In this document: one piece after another, positions 1 through 7,355 of the stretch
How positions within the stretch are numbered: the stretch's first letter is position 1
How the letters are laid out: each line of letters begins with the position of its first letter
Source of the DNA: Candidatus Butyricimonas faecavium
GTDB taxonomy: Bacteria > Bacteroidota > Bacteroidia > Bacteroidales > Marinifilaceae
Direction of reading: 5' to 3'
Assembly (NCBI GenBank): GCA_944321125.1
Contig: CALUKD010000003.1
Coordinates: 242,738 to 306,737, forward strand
Length of the DNA stretch: 64,000 nucleotides
Translations under genes and position numbers: made by a program
The notes under the pieces: model-generated
Told to the model about the DNA's origin: nothing
What the model saw: the letters and a program-made list of their open reading frames with translations, nothing else
Database searches by the model: none

Positions 1-3
1 AGC

Positions 4-24
4 GTGTCAAAAGTTGTTTGACAC
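4..24. terminator. hairpin downstream of the DUF4252 gene
   Basis: Perfect 8-bp stem (gtgtcaaa / tttgacac) with a 5-nt loop. It lies about 45 bp past the stop of the leftward DUF4252 gene, so it may be its terminator. No clear T-tract is visible and the window edge cuts off the context. Confidence 0.4.
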
Positions 25-66
25 CCCCTCGTGTATTGCTGCTATACGTTTTTCAAAAGAGAAATG

Positions 67-1260
67 TTAGAAGAAGAACCCCATTTTATCGGTCACGATA
101 ATGACTTGGGCTGATGGGGCACCGAATAACTGGCGTTCCAGCTCGGATGCCGGGCGAATTTGTATAATCTGTACCGGATCAATATTGAAACTTCTTGTCA
201 GACGGTTGTTGATAAGCAAAGCCGGTTCTTCTAGCTTTTCAGGATTCAAGGTGTATTCCTGTTTGTTGTACTTGTATTTCAGTACACCATTGGCATAACT
301 GATGAATTGTCCTTTTTTCTGTTTTGTGTTGATTACCACGTATGATTTTTTTGCATTCGTTGGAGAGGTAATCATGTTTACGGTGGCGATCTCGTCAGGG
401 ATACCGTTTTTAAGGGAATCTGCTGCGTATTCGATTCCATCGATTACGTAAGATACTTCCGAGTTTTTGGCATTTACTTTTATACGAGTTTTCCCGTTTT
501 CTTGGATGACTTCCAGACCATTGGAAATAGATTCGCTGATATTCCCCATGTCTGATTCACCGTTAAACATAGGACCCATATCACGGAACATTTCTTCTGC
601 TTTTTTGAGCATATCGTCCATACTGCCGAAACTTTCCCGAAATGAACCAAAAGGATCTTTCCCGAAAATGGAGTCTCTTTTTATACCAAAACGTTCTTCC
701 AGTTTTTTGATGAAATCAGAACTGGATGCGACTTGATCTGTTGGTGTATTGATGTAAGCTAAACGGTCAAGGCCTTTCACTTTTAAAGCATTGGCAATTT
801 CATCCACGTTGTCCAGTTGAATATTCCCTTTGAGCTCCACGATAGAAAGTATTTCTGCATCTTCGCTCCATAAAACGAGAGACGTGATACGTTCTTCGTG
901 TTGTGTTACATAGAGGTATTCTTGACTGTAAGCTCCCCGATGACTGCGCACAAGTGTATACTTGGCCTCATTCTCCACGATTGGAGAGATTCGTTGGGAA
1001 ATTTCTTCCACAACCTTTGGAGTGGCTCGTTTGATATCAACTTGCATCACGTTGATCTCTTTCATATTTTTTAAAGCTTCTTCCGCGGGTAGGGATAGAT
1101 CTCCTTGTTTATAAAGACTGTAAAGTGATGGGTTTAACATTGTTACGGTTATACCATCCTTGTTGCGGAACGCTTTCATTTCCTTGCCGACCTGAGCCTG
1201 TAGTGGTAGGATTGTGACAAGGCTTACCAGCATGCATGTTAATAGACTTTTGATCTTCAT
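67..1260 (-). CDS. DUF4252 domain-containing exported protein
   Basis: 397-aa protein with a clear signal peptide ending at LQAQ (about residue 22), so it is probably periplasmic or envelope-associated. Residues about 25-180 resemble DUF4252, a Bacteroidetes family of unknown function. The middle (about 190-250) is charged and rich in Met, Phe and Gly. The C-terminal part (about 255-397) looks like a second small beta domain ending in hydrophobic residues. It is leftward, with no close same-strand partner inside the window. The ATG start is supported by the signal peptide. The DUF4252 assignment is from recalled pattern; the biochemical role is unknown. Confidence 0.75.
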   Translation of the reverse strand: MKIKSLLTCMLVSLVTILPLQAQVGKEMKAFRNKDGITVTMLNPSLYSLYKQGDLSLPAEEALKNMKEINVMQVDIKRATPKVVEEISQRISPIVENEAKYTLVRSHRGAYSQEYLYVTQHEERITSLVLWSEDAEILSIVELKGNIQLDNVDEIANALKVKGLDRLAYINTPTDQVASSSDFIKKLEERFGIKRDSIFGKDPFGSFRESFGSMDDMLKKAEEMFRDMGPMFNGESDMGNISESISNGLEVIQENGKTRIKVNAKNSEVSYVIDGIEYAADSLKNGIPDEIATVNMITSPTNAKKSYVVINTKQKKGQFISYANGVLKYKYNKQEYTLNPEKLEEPALLINNRLTRSFNIDPVQIIQIRPASELERQLFGAPSAQVIIVTDKMGFFF

Positions 1261-1389
1261 AACTTGATTATTTTAATGTTTTACTGACACGTACTTCTAT
1301 TCGGGGAGTAAATGTAATGTAATAACTTGTTCATTCTCCCCTGCTTAACGTTATTTACAAAAGTTATACCATTGGGCGATAAATTTTAT

Positions 1390-1397
1390 ACCTTTGG
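1390..1397 (+). promoter_or_regulatory. -7 element of the waaA promoter
   Basis: TACCTTTG matches the Bacteroidetes -7 consensus TAnnTTTG. It lies about 100 bp before the waaA ATG, giving a long leader that contains the repeat at 1413-1494. A good -33 box is not obvious. Confidence 0.5.
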
Positions 1398-1412
1398 CAG
1401 CGAAAAATAAAT

Positions 1413-1494
1413 TTATGATTTACGATTTCATGATTTATGATTGGATGATGAGGAAATCGTAAATTGTAAATCATAAATCATAAATCATAAATTG
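1413..1494. repeat. AT-rich imperfect inverted repeat with heptamer tandem repeats
   Basis: The waaA leader contains an imperfect palindrome built from variants of 'atttatgattt' facing 'aaatcataaat'. The right arm has the heptamer aaatcat three times in a row (1468-1488). The repeat ends directly before the start codon. It could fold into a long AU-rich hairpin in the 5' UTR or be an intergenic repeat family member. Confidence 0.6.
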
Positions 1495-1496
1495 TC

Positions 1497-2714
1497 ATGT
1501 ATAATTTGGGAATTATCGCATACCGTTGTGCTATTGGAGTGGTCTCTCTTTTTAACGAAAAAGCAGCGTTATGGGTGAAAGGGCGAAAAGGAATATGGAA
1601 ACGAATGGAGGTTGTTGAACGGGGAAAGGGACGATTGGTATGGTTTCACGCCGCATCGTTGGGAGAATTCGAGCAGGGACGTCCGGTGATTGAAAAATTG
1701 AAAGAGATCGAGCCTCATACGAAAATATTATTGACTTTTTTTTCTCCTTCCGGGTACGAGATTCGCAAGAATTATCAAGGAGCCGATTATATCTATTATT
1801 TACCGATTGATACCCCGTCGAATGCCCGTCGTTTTGTGGAAACGTGGAAACCGGATGCTGCCGTGTTTGTGAAATATGAATACTGGTATAATTATCTGAA
1901 TGAATTGCATAAACATCAGGTGCGGACATATTTGATTTCTGCTATTTTCCGTTCGGAGCAACCGTTCTTCAAGAAATGGGGGCATCTTCATCGTCGTATG
2001 CTTGGGTTCTTTACCCGTCTTTTCGTACAGGATGAGGAATCCGTGAAATTGTTGTCGACAATTGGTATCACTCACGTACAACAGACGGGAGATACTCGTT
2101 TTGATCGGGTAAAGCAGATTGCGGATGCGGCAAAGAGAATCGAAAAGGTGGAAGCTTTCTGTAATGACCGGAGAGCCGTGGTCTGTGGAAGTACTTGGCC
2201 CGGAGATGAAGATATTATCTTGGATTATATTAATGCACAAGAAGGAGATTTCAAGTGGATTATTGTACCTCATGAGATCGGGGAAAGCCATATCAAGGAT
2301 ATTTTGGGTAAGTGTCGTAAGGCGGTAGCTCGCTATACTGATGAAACGGCTGACGTGACGAAATGTCAGGTTCTCGTGGTCGATACAATTGGGGTGTTGT
2401 CATCAATTTATCGTTACGGTTCTATTTCCTATATTGGAGGTGGTTTCGGAAAGGGAATTCACAACACGCTTGAGGCGGCAATCTATGGTATTCCGGTTAT
2501 ATTCGGACCTAAATATCACAAGTTTAAAGAGGCTGTTGATCTGATCGCTTGTGGTGGTGCGTTTTCAATTTCGGATAAAGAACAATTTACTTCCTTGATG
2601 GATTCATTAATAAACAGCCCGGCAATCGCTGAGGCGGCCGGGCAAAGTGCTTTAAAGTTTGTTAATCAACAACTGGGTGCGACAAACGTGATTATTCGTC
2701 AGTTAGTAGATTAA
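1497..2714 (+). CDS. waaA: 3-deoxy-D-manno-octulosonic acid (Kdo) transferase
   Basis: 405-aa inner-membrane glycosyltransferase (GT30) that adds Kdo to lipid IVA in lipopolysaccharide synthesis. The N-terminus has the short hydrophobic segment and the typical 'WFHAASLGEFEQGRP' motif (about 50-65). The C-terminal half carries 'YIGGGFGKGIHNTLEAA' and 'PVIFGPKYHKFKEA', the GT-B nucleotide-sugar-binding signature of WaaA/KdtA. Length is usual for the family. The ATG directly follows the repeat at 1413-1494. Its last 12 bases overlap the convergent peptidase gene. This is a confident call; the number of Kdo residues added cannot be read from sequence. Confidence 0.95.
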   Translation: MYNLGIIAYRCAIGVVSLFNEKAALWVKGRKGIWKRMEVVERGKGRLVWFHAASLGEFEQGRPVIEKLKEIEPHTKILLTFFSPSGYEIRKNYQGADYIYYLPIDTPSNARRFVETWKPDAAVFVKYEYWYNYLNELHKHQVRTYLISAIFRSEQPFFKKWGHLHRRMLGFFTRLFVQDEESVKLLSTIGITHVQQTGDTRFDRVKQIADAAKRIEKVEAFCNDRRAVVCGSTWPGDEDIILDYINAQEGDFKWIIVPHEIGESHIKDILGKCRKAVARYTDETADVTKCQVLVVDTIGVLSSIYRYGSISYIGGGFGKGIHNTLEAAIYGIPVIFGPKYHKFKEAVDLIACGGAFSISDKEQFTSLMDSLINSPAIAEAAGQSALKFVNQQLGATNVIIRQLVD

Positions 2715-4070
2715 AACTTCTTCAATTTCTTCTTCGACTTCCATACCTGTGAGCCATGATTTCAATACTTTGACAATGGCAGAACGGGTAAGGTTTTCGA
2801 AACTTGCGATGCGGCATTTGTGATCCATGTTGGCTTTGATGTACTTGCGGCATTTGTCGTTTTTCTTCAAATCGACAGCTGTAGCGCTCCAAGGATCGCT
2901 TCCACCGTAAATGAAAAGAATATTTTCGGCGTTGGTCTGTAACCAGTGGTTAATATCCTGTAATTGTTGCGTGTTGAACGGGGCATTTTCATATCCTTTC
3001 GGCATGGCGAAGTCGAACGTGATGATCGGTGTCGGTTCATCCTTGAAGAATTTTTTGAAAGGTTTGGTATTATAAGCGTACATACCTGTTTCCGTTAAAG
3101 CTGCGTAATAGAAGGCCTGCAAATTTTCAATGGTTTTGTCGTCAAAGAAATCTGGAGACGACACTTTCACCAAATAATTGAATATTTCGTTGTAATCGTC
3201 TTCTTCCGGTTGGGGCATATCGTTGATGTTATTCCCCCATTGCCAAAATGCAAATGGGAACTCTAGGATCGTGAGCTTTAAAGCCCGTTCTGTTCCACCG
3301 ACTTTGTTGAAAGAATATCCTTTGGTTTGTGTTAATTCCTGCATGAGCGGCATGAGTTTGTCCAAATTCTCAAGACATCTCTTTTGAAAATCGAAAATTT
3401 GCCATTTAATCTCTTTTCCACCACCCTCTAGTAATTTTCTGTTTTCCGGAGTTCCACCTAGTTTGGAAAGGAATTTTTCTAGCCGGGGATCGATTTTTTC
3501 TAAATTAATAGGAGCCACATAAGGTACACTTAGCTCCACGTCTTTTGGATAGAAATAACGGTGATAGACAGTTGTCTGTCCTCCCTTACTGATACCTGTG
3601 GATATCCATTTCGTGTTCGGATATATCTTTTGCCGTAAAGTTTGAATAATTTCGTGCTGGTCTGTGGCAGCCTGTTTCAGGGTTAAGTCAGCCCATGGGG
3701 TTTCGCCTTCGGGTTTGCTGTTGTTGAAAAAGCGATGTTCGATGGTAAGCTGGTTCGTTTTGAATAGTTTTGACAACTCACTTTCTGCCGGGGAATAAAT
3801 CCCATATCCTTCAAGGATCGCTACCATGGGAGCATTGAAATCTCGATGGCCCAGCAATACTCTTTGTTTGAAAGTTCCTTTCGAGGGATTATTGTGGTCT
3901 ATCGGTTGTTCATACCAGAATTCGTAGTATTCCGTGTAAGGTTGAACTTTTAGTTCCCGAATACCGGATATTTCTTTGATTTGTTGTAATTTCTGTAATA
4001 ACGGACCGTTTGCAAGCACTGATCCGCAAGCTAATAATAGAGTTACAAAAAGTGAAAATACATATCTCAT
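2703..4070 (-). CDS. S28/S37-type serine peptidase (PS-10 peptidase family)
   Basis: 455-aa secreted alpha/beta-hydrolase peptidase with a signal peptide ending near residue 20. The motif 'FWYEQPIDHNNPSKGTFKQR' (about 50-70) is typical of the S28/S37 group. The nucleophile Ser is in GISKGG (about residue 161). The Asp is probably in YGGSDPWSA and the His in MDHKCRI near the C-terminus, giving the expected Ser-Asp-His order. Members cleave short peptides from the N-terminus (prolyl- or tripeptidyl-type), so a role in periplasmic peptide use is likely. It is convergent with waaA with a 12-bp overlap. S37 is preferred over S28 because of size and motif spacing, but I cannot separate them with certainty. 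Confidence 0.8.
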   Translation of the reverse strand: MRYVFSLFVTLLLACGSVLANGPLLQKLQQIKEISGIRELKVQPYTEYYEFWYEQPIDHNNPSKGTFKQRVLLGHRDFNAPMVAILEGYGIYSPAESELSKLFKTNQLTIEHRFFNNSKPEGETPWADLTLKQAATDQHEIIQTLRQKIYPNTKWISTGISKGGQTTVYHRYFYPKDVELSVPYVAPINLEKIDPRLEKFLSKLGGTPENRKLLEGGGKEIKWQIFDFQKRCLENLDKLMPLMQELTQTKGYSFNKVGGTERALKLTILEFPFAFWQWGNNINDMPQPEEDDYNEIFNYLVKVSSPDFFDDKTIENLQAFYYAALTETGMYAYNTKPFKKFFKDEPTPIITFDFAMPKGYENAPFNTQQLQDINHWLQTNAENILFIYGGSDPWSATAVDLKKNDKCRKYIKANMDHKCRIASFENLTRSAIVKVLKSWLTGMEVEEEIEEVLIY

Positions 4071-4155
4071 AGTTCAGTTCTTTGCGTTATCGTGCTGCAA
4101 GGTATAAATTATTTCTGTTTTTTCCTGTCTTGTCTGCACTTTTGTGTAAAAAAGG

Positions 4156-4163
4156 TATCTTTG
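4156..4163 (+). promoter_or_regulatory. -7 element for the DUF2059 gene
   Basis: TATCTTTG, a perfect TAnnTTTG match, 24 bp before the start codon of the DUF2059 gene. Confidence 0.6.
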
Positions 4164-4187
4164 TAACACAAATTAAAATATGATGTT

Positions 4188-4652
4188 ATGAGAAAAATTT
4201 TATTTATCCTTGTTCTTGTTTTGGGTATAGGAGGTGTAAGTGTCGCTCAGACAGCACAAACTCAACCTTCTAAAGAATACGTTGCCGCATTGAAAAAAAT
4301 GATCGTGGTTTCCGGAAGCGATGCGACATTTAAGCTTGTTATCCCGCAAATGTTTGCCATGATGAAACAACAAGTCCCGAATGTTCCCGCTGAATTTTGG
4401 AGTGAGGCAGAAAAAGAGATGATGAAAACTTTAGTGGATGACTTAGTTGAAATGTTAGCTCCGATTTATCACAAACGTCTTACTTTGTCCGATTTACAAG
4501 AAATCACGAAATTTTACGAATCTCCTGTTGGTAAAAAAATGGCAGCGGCGCAACCGGCAATTGCTACTGAAAGTATGGCTGTTGGGCAACAATGGGGAAT
4601 GAAGATTGCCACTAAGGTACAGGAGGCGTTGAAGGCGAAAGGGTATTTGTAG
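4188..4652 (+). CDS. DUF2059 domain-containing exported protein
   Basis: 154-aa protein with a signal peptide ending at SVAQ (about residue 20). The remainder is a single helical domain. The stretch 'LQEITKFYESPVGKKMAAA' (about 104-122) is the hallmark of DUF2059, found in periplasmic proteins of unknown function in many Gram-negatives. Length is normal. It has its own promoter (4156-4163) and is followed by an inverted repeat that may terminate it. Confidence 0.88.
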   Translation: MRKILFILVLVLGIGGVSVAQTAQTQPSKEYVAALKKMIVVSGSDATFKLVIPQMFAMMKQQVPNVPAEFWSEAEKEMMKTLVDDLVEMLAPIYHKRLTLSDLQEITKFYESPVGKKMAAAQPAIATESMAVGQQWGMKIATKVQEALKAKGYL

Positions 4653-4662
4653 GAGTTTTAAA

Positions 4663-4725
4663 GTTATAGAGTTGTGCTCCATGTGGGTGCTTTATGAACC
4701 TTATAAACTTGGTGAACTCTATAAC
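4663..4725. repeat. 11-bp perfect inverted repeat with 41-bp loop
   Basis: gttatagagtt (4663-4673) faces aactctataac (4715-4725). It sits between the DUF2059 stop and the preferred MATE start at 4742. It may form a hairpin at the mRNA end, or be a small dispersed intergenic repeat. Its presence argues against the longer MATE start at 4694, which would lie inside the loop. Confidence 0.55.
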
Positions 4726-4741
4726 CTTTTATTATATTGAA

Positions 4742-6085
4742 ATGAATTGGCTGCAAAAATATAGAGAGGATTATTCGGCAACGATTAAAATCGGGATTCC
4801 GATCGTGTTGGGACAATTGGGGATAGTGATTGTCGGATTGGTAGATAATATTATGGTGGGACATTATAGTACGTCCGACTTGGCGGCCGCTTCTTTCGTG
4901 AATAGCGTGTTTAATATTCCAATCTTGTTCGGAATGGGATTTTCTTACGGTTTAACCCCTTTGGTCGGACAATTTTTCGGACGAGATGACAAATTTCGAG
5001 TTGGAGGGTTGTTGCGTAACAGTCTGTTGGCGAATTTTATGATCGGGTTGTTACTATCAATCGTGATGGGGATTGTGTATTTGAATGTACACAGGATGGG
5101 ACAGCCGGAAGAGTTGCTGCCCTTGATTCGGCCTTACTTCCTATTGCAGTTGACTTCTCTCGTATTTGTTATGATGTTCAATAGTTTCAAGCAGTTTGCT
5201 GATGGTATCACGGATACAAGAACTTCAATGTGGATTATGTTGTCTGCTAACATGCTGAATATTATTGGAAATTCCCTGTTGATTTATGGGGTATGGGGAC
5301 TGCCGGCGTTGGGATTGACAGGTGCGGGGATTTCTACTTTGTCCTCTAGGATTTTCATGTTCATAGCTTTTGCTATTCTTTTTTTTCGGAAACTATCTTA
5401 TCGTCGTTATCTGGTCGGTTATCGCCGGACAGCTTATAATACAGGAGATTTGAAAGTGTTGAATAGAATGGGGATGATGGTCGGTTTACAGATGGGTATG
5501 GAGACGGCATTATTCAGTATCAGCGGGGTTATGATCGGTTGGTTGGGAACGGTGGCACTAGCAGCTCACCAAGTGGTAGCATCCATTTCTACGTTAGGGT
5601 TTATGGTCTATTATGGGGTTGGCTCGGCTGTTTCTATACGAGTTAGTAATTTTTTCGGGAGGGGGGATATGGTTGGCGTCCGACGGGCAACTTTGGCGGG
5701 GGCCCATTTGTTGGCGGTGTTGGCGATTTTGGTTTCTATATTCTTTTTGTTGGTTCGGGGACACATTGGGTGGCTATATACGTCGTCAGAAGATGTGGTG
5801 AACTTGGTTGCAGTATTGATGGTCATCTTGGTGTTCTACCAGTTTGGTGACAGCTTGCAGATCATTTTTGCCAATGCCTTGCGTGGCGTGGCAGATGTGA
5901 CCTCTATGGCGGTAATCTCCTTTATCGGGTATTTCGTGATCGCCTTACCTGTTTCTTATATCTGCGGTTTCGTGTTAGATTGGGGTATTGAGGGAATATG
6001 GGTCGGTTATCCCGTGGGGCTAACGCTTACCGGGGGAATGATGTGTTGGCGATTTTATTATTTCTTGCGGAAAAAAGATTTTTAA
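4742..6085 (+). CDS. MATE family efflux transporter
   Basis: About 447 aa with twelve predicted transmembrane helices in two six-helix halves. 'IKIGIPIVLGQLGIVIVGLVDNIMVGHYS' near the N-terminus is the classic first-helix region of MATE Na+/H+-coupled drug or metabolite exporters. The second half restarts around 'GLQMGMETALFSISGVMIGWLG'. I chose the internal ATG at 4742 because the upstream ATG (4694) adds an unrelated segment inside an inverted repeat. The stop directly abuts the stop of the convergent gene (6085/6086). Substrate unknown; NorM-like export of cationic compounds is the family norm. Confidence 0.93.
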   Translation: MNWLQKYREDYSATIKIGIPIVLGQLGIVIVGLVDNIMVGHYSTSDLAAASFVNSVFNIPILFGMGFSYGLTPLVGQFFGRDDKFRVGGLLRNSLLANFMIGLLLSIVMGIVYLNVHRMGQPEELLPLIRPYFLLQLTSLVFVMMFNSFKQFADGITDTRTSMWIMLSANMLNIIGNSLLIYGVWGLPALGLTGAGISTLSSRIFMFIAFAILFFRKLSYRRYLVGYRRTAYNTGDLKVLNRMGMMVGLQMGMETALFSISGVMIGWLGTVALAAHQVVASISTLGFMVYYGVGSAVSIRVSNFFGRGDMVGVRRATLAGAHLLAVLAILVSIFFLLVRGHIGWLYTSSEDVVNLVAVLMVILVFYQFGDSLQIIFANALRGVADVTSMAVISFIGYFVIALPVSYICGFVLDWGIEGIWVGYPVGLTLTGGMMCWRFYYFLRKKDF

Positions 6086-6694
6086 TTATATCTCTTTGGC
6101 GATAAAAGGCGGAAGTTTGTCTGCCGATAGTTTTCTTTCCATTGATTCGGGATTCACGTCGTAATAAAAGGGAATATATTCAAATCTCAGTTTCCCTTCT
6201 TCCATGTAGAATCGTGCATCCGCATCAAAAGCAACAGGACGAAAATTCCCATCACTGGATGGCATATCCCTGTAAAGGAGTTGTTGTTCTTTCCACCTTA
6301 ATTCGTTATTTTCCAGCTTTATATCGTAAACTCCTTGTACCACAGCATCCATTTCAGGAGTTATTGTCGTTGTTGAAATCATTCGCATGTATCCGGTAAA
6401 TTCACGGGTACTTTTTCGCTTTGTCAGTTCGTAACGGAACACGCTTGTTCCGGTATAATCCTTCTTGATACCCGTATGTTCTCCTTTTTCATTCAAGAAA
6501 TAGACCCTTTCTTTTGCGATTGTCGTCATGCTAAAGTGTACTCCGTTCTCCGTAAGCTGTAAATCGGAAAACATCATTTGATCGGAATATACGTCTTTCA
6601 ATTTTCCTTCATCAAGAAAGTAAATTACATCGTCCGTCCTTAGAATTTTACCAAAAACTTTTTCTTTCAAATAGATTACTAATTGCTCTTTCAT
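6086..6694 (-). CDS. conserved protein of unknown function
   Basis: About 202 aa, no signal peptide, no membrane segment, rich in beta-type alternation and aromatic residues. I do not recognise the family. The ATG at 6694 is preferred over the upstream one at 6766 because the longer form would overlap the HAD gene and adds a low-complexity basic segment. It lies 17 bp after the HAD phosphatase stop, so the two are probably cotranscribed. Cytoplasmic location is inferred from the lack of an export signal. Confidence 0.65.
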   Translation of the reverse strand: MKEQLVIYLKEKVFGKILRTDDVIYFLDEGKLKDVYSDQMMFSDLQLTENGVHFSMTTIAKERVYFLNEKGEHTGIKKDYTGTSVFRYELTKRKSTREFTGYMRMISTTTITPEMDAVVQGVYDIKLENNELRWKEQQLLYRDMPSSDGNFRPVAFDADARFYMEEGKLRFEYIPFYYDVNPESMERKLSADKLPPFIAKEI

Positions 6695-6711
6695 GCTTTC
6701 AGGTTTGGAAG

Positions 6712-7329
6712 TTATATGGTTGTCCGTTGTTTTTTCTCTTTTAGTCTTTCTCTGATTTCCTCGCAACCTTTGTGCTTGTTCGTGAAATGTAGCGTGTTTA
6801 TGCCTACTGCTTGTGCAGCCTTCACGTTGGGTTCTAAGTCATCGATAAATAGGCTTTCTTCGGGTTTTAAATGATAGCGGTTCAAAAGCAGGTTGTAAAT
6901 TTCCCGGTCGGGTTTTACCATGTGTTCTAGGGCGGATATGATTTGTCCGTCAAAGTACTTGAATACTTCCCGTGTTTTCAGGTAATCGTAGAAATCGACT
7001 GACATGTTGGAAAGGCAATAAAGTTTGAATCCCCGGGCGGAAAGTTCTTTAATCAAGGTTTCAGTTTCAGGAATAGGGGCTAATGAATGTTTCACGTGTT
7101 CAATGAATTCATTACAATCTTTGGTTGGACAACCGGATAGGAGTGCGACTTTGTCGATCAGTTCTTGACGGGTGACGTCTCCCCGGTCATAGGCCCGCCA
7201 GTCGTTCAAGAAAAGACGGTTTTCTTTAACAAAATTTACAAGAATGGGATTTCCGTTAAAAGTTTCAAGTACTTTTTTGGCGTTCCATTCAACAACAACT
7301 CCCCCGAGGTCGAAAATAATGTTTTTCAT
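6712..7329 (-). CDS. HAD family phosphatase (YihX-like)
   Basis: 205 aa, the size of small HAD hydrolases. Motif I is IIFDLGGVVV at the N-terminus with Asp7 as the likely nucleophile. Motif II is YCLSNMS (about 108-114). Motif III lies around the Lys of MVKPDREIY, and motif IV is FIDDLEPNV near 168. The D-L-G form of motif I is typical of the YihX/epoxide-hydrolase-N-terminal branch, which dephosphorylates sugar phosphates such as glucose 1-phosphate. It sits 26 bp after the TonB receptor stop and 17 bp before an unknown gene, probably one operon. The exact substrate is unknown. Confidence 0.9.
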   Translation of the reverse strand: MKNIIFDLGGVVVEWNAKKVLETFNGNPILVNFVKENRLFLNDWRAYDRGDVTRQELIDKVALLSGCPTKDCNEFIEHVKHSLAPIPETETLIKELSARGFKLYCLSNMSVDFYDYLKTREVFKYFDGQIISALEHMVKPDREIYNLLLNRYHLKPEESLFIDDLEPNVKAAQAVGINTLHFTNKHKGCEEIRERLKEKKQRTTI

Positions 7330-7355
7330 ATACTCAATATTAATCGTTTATTTGT

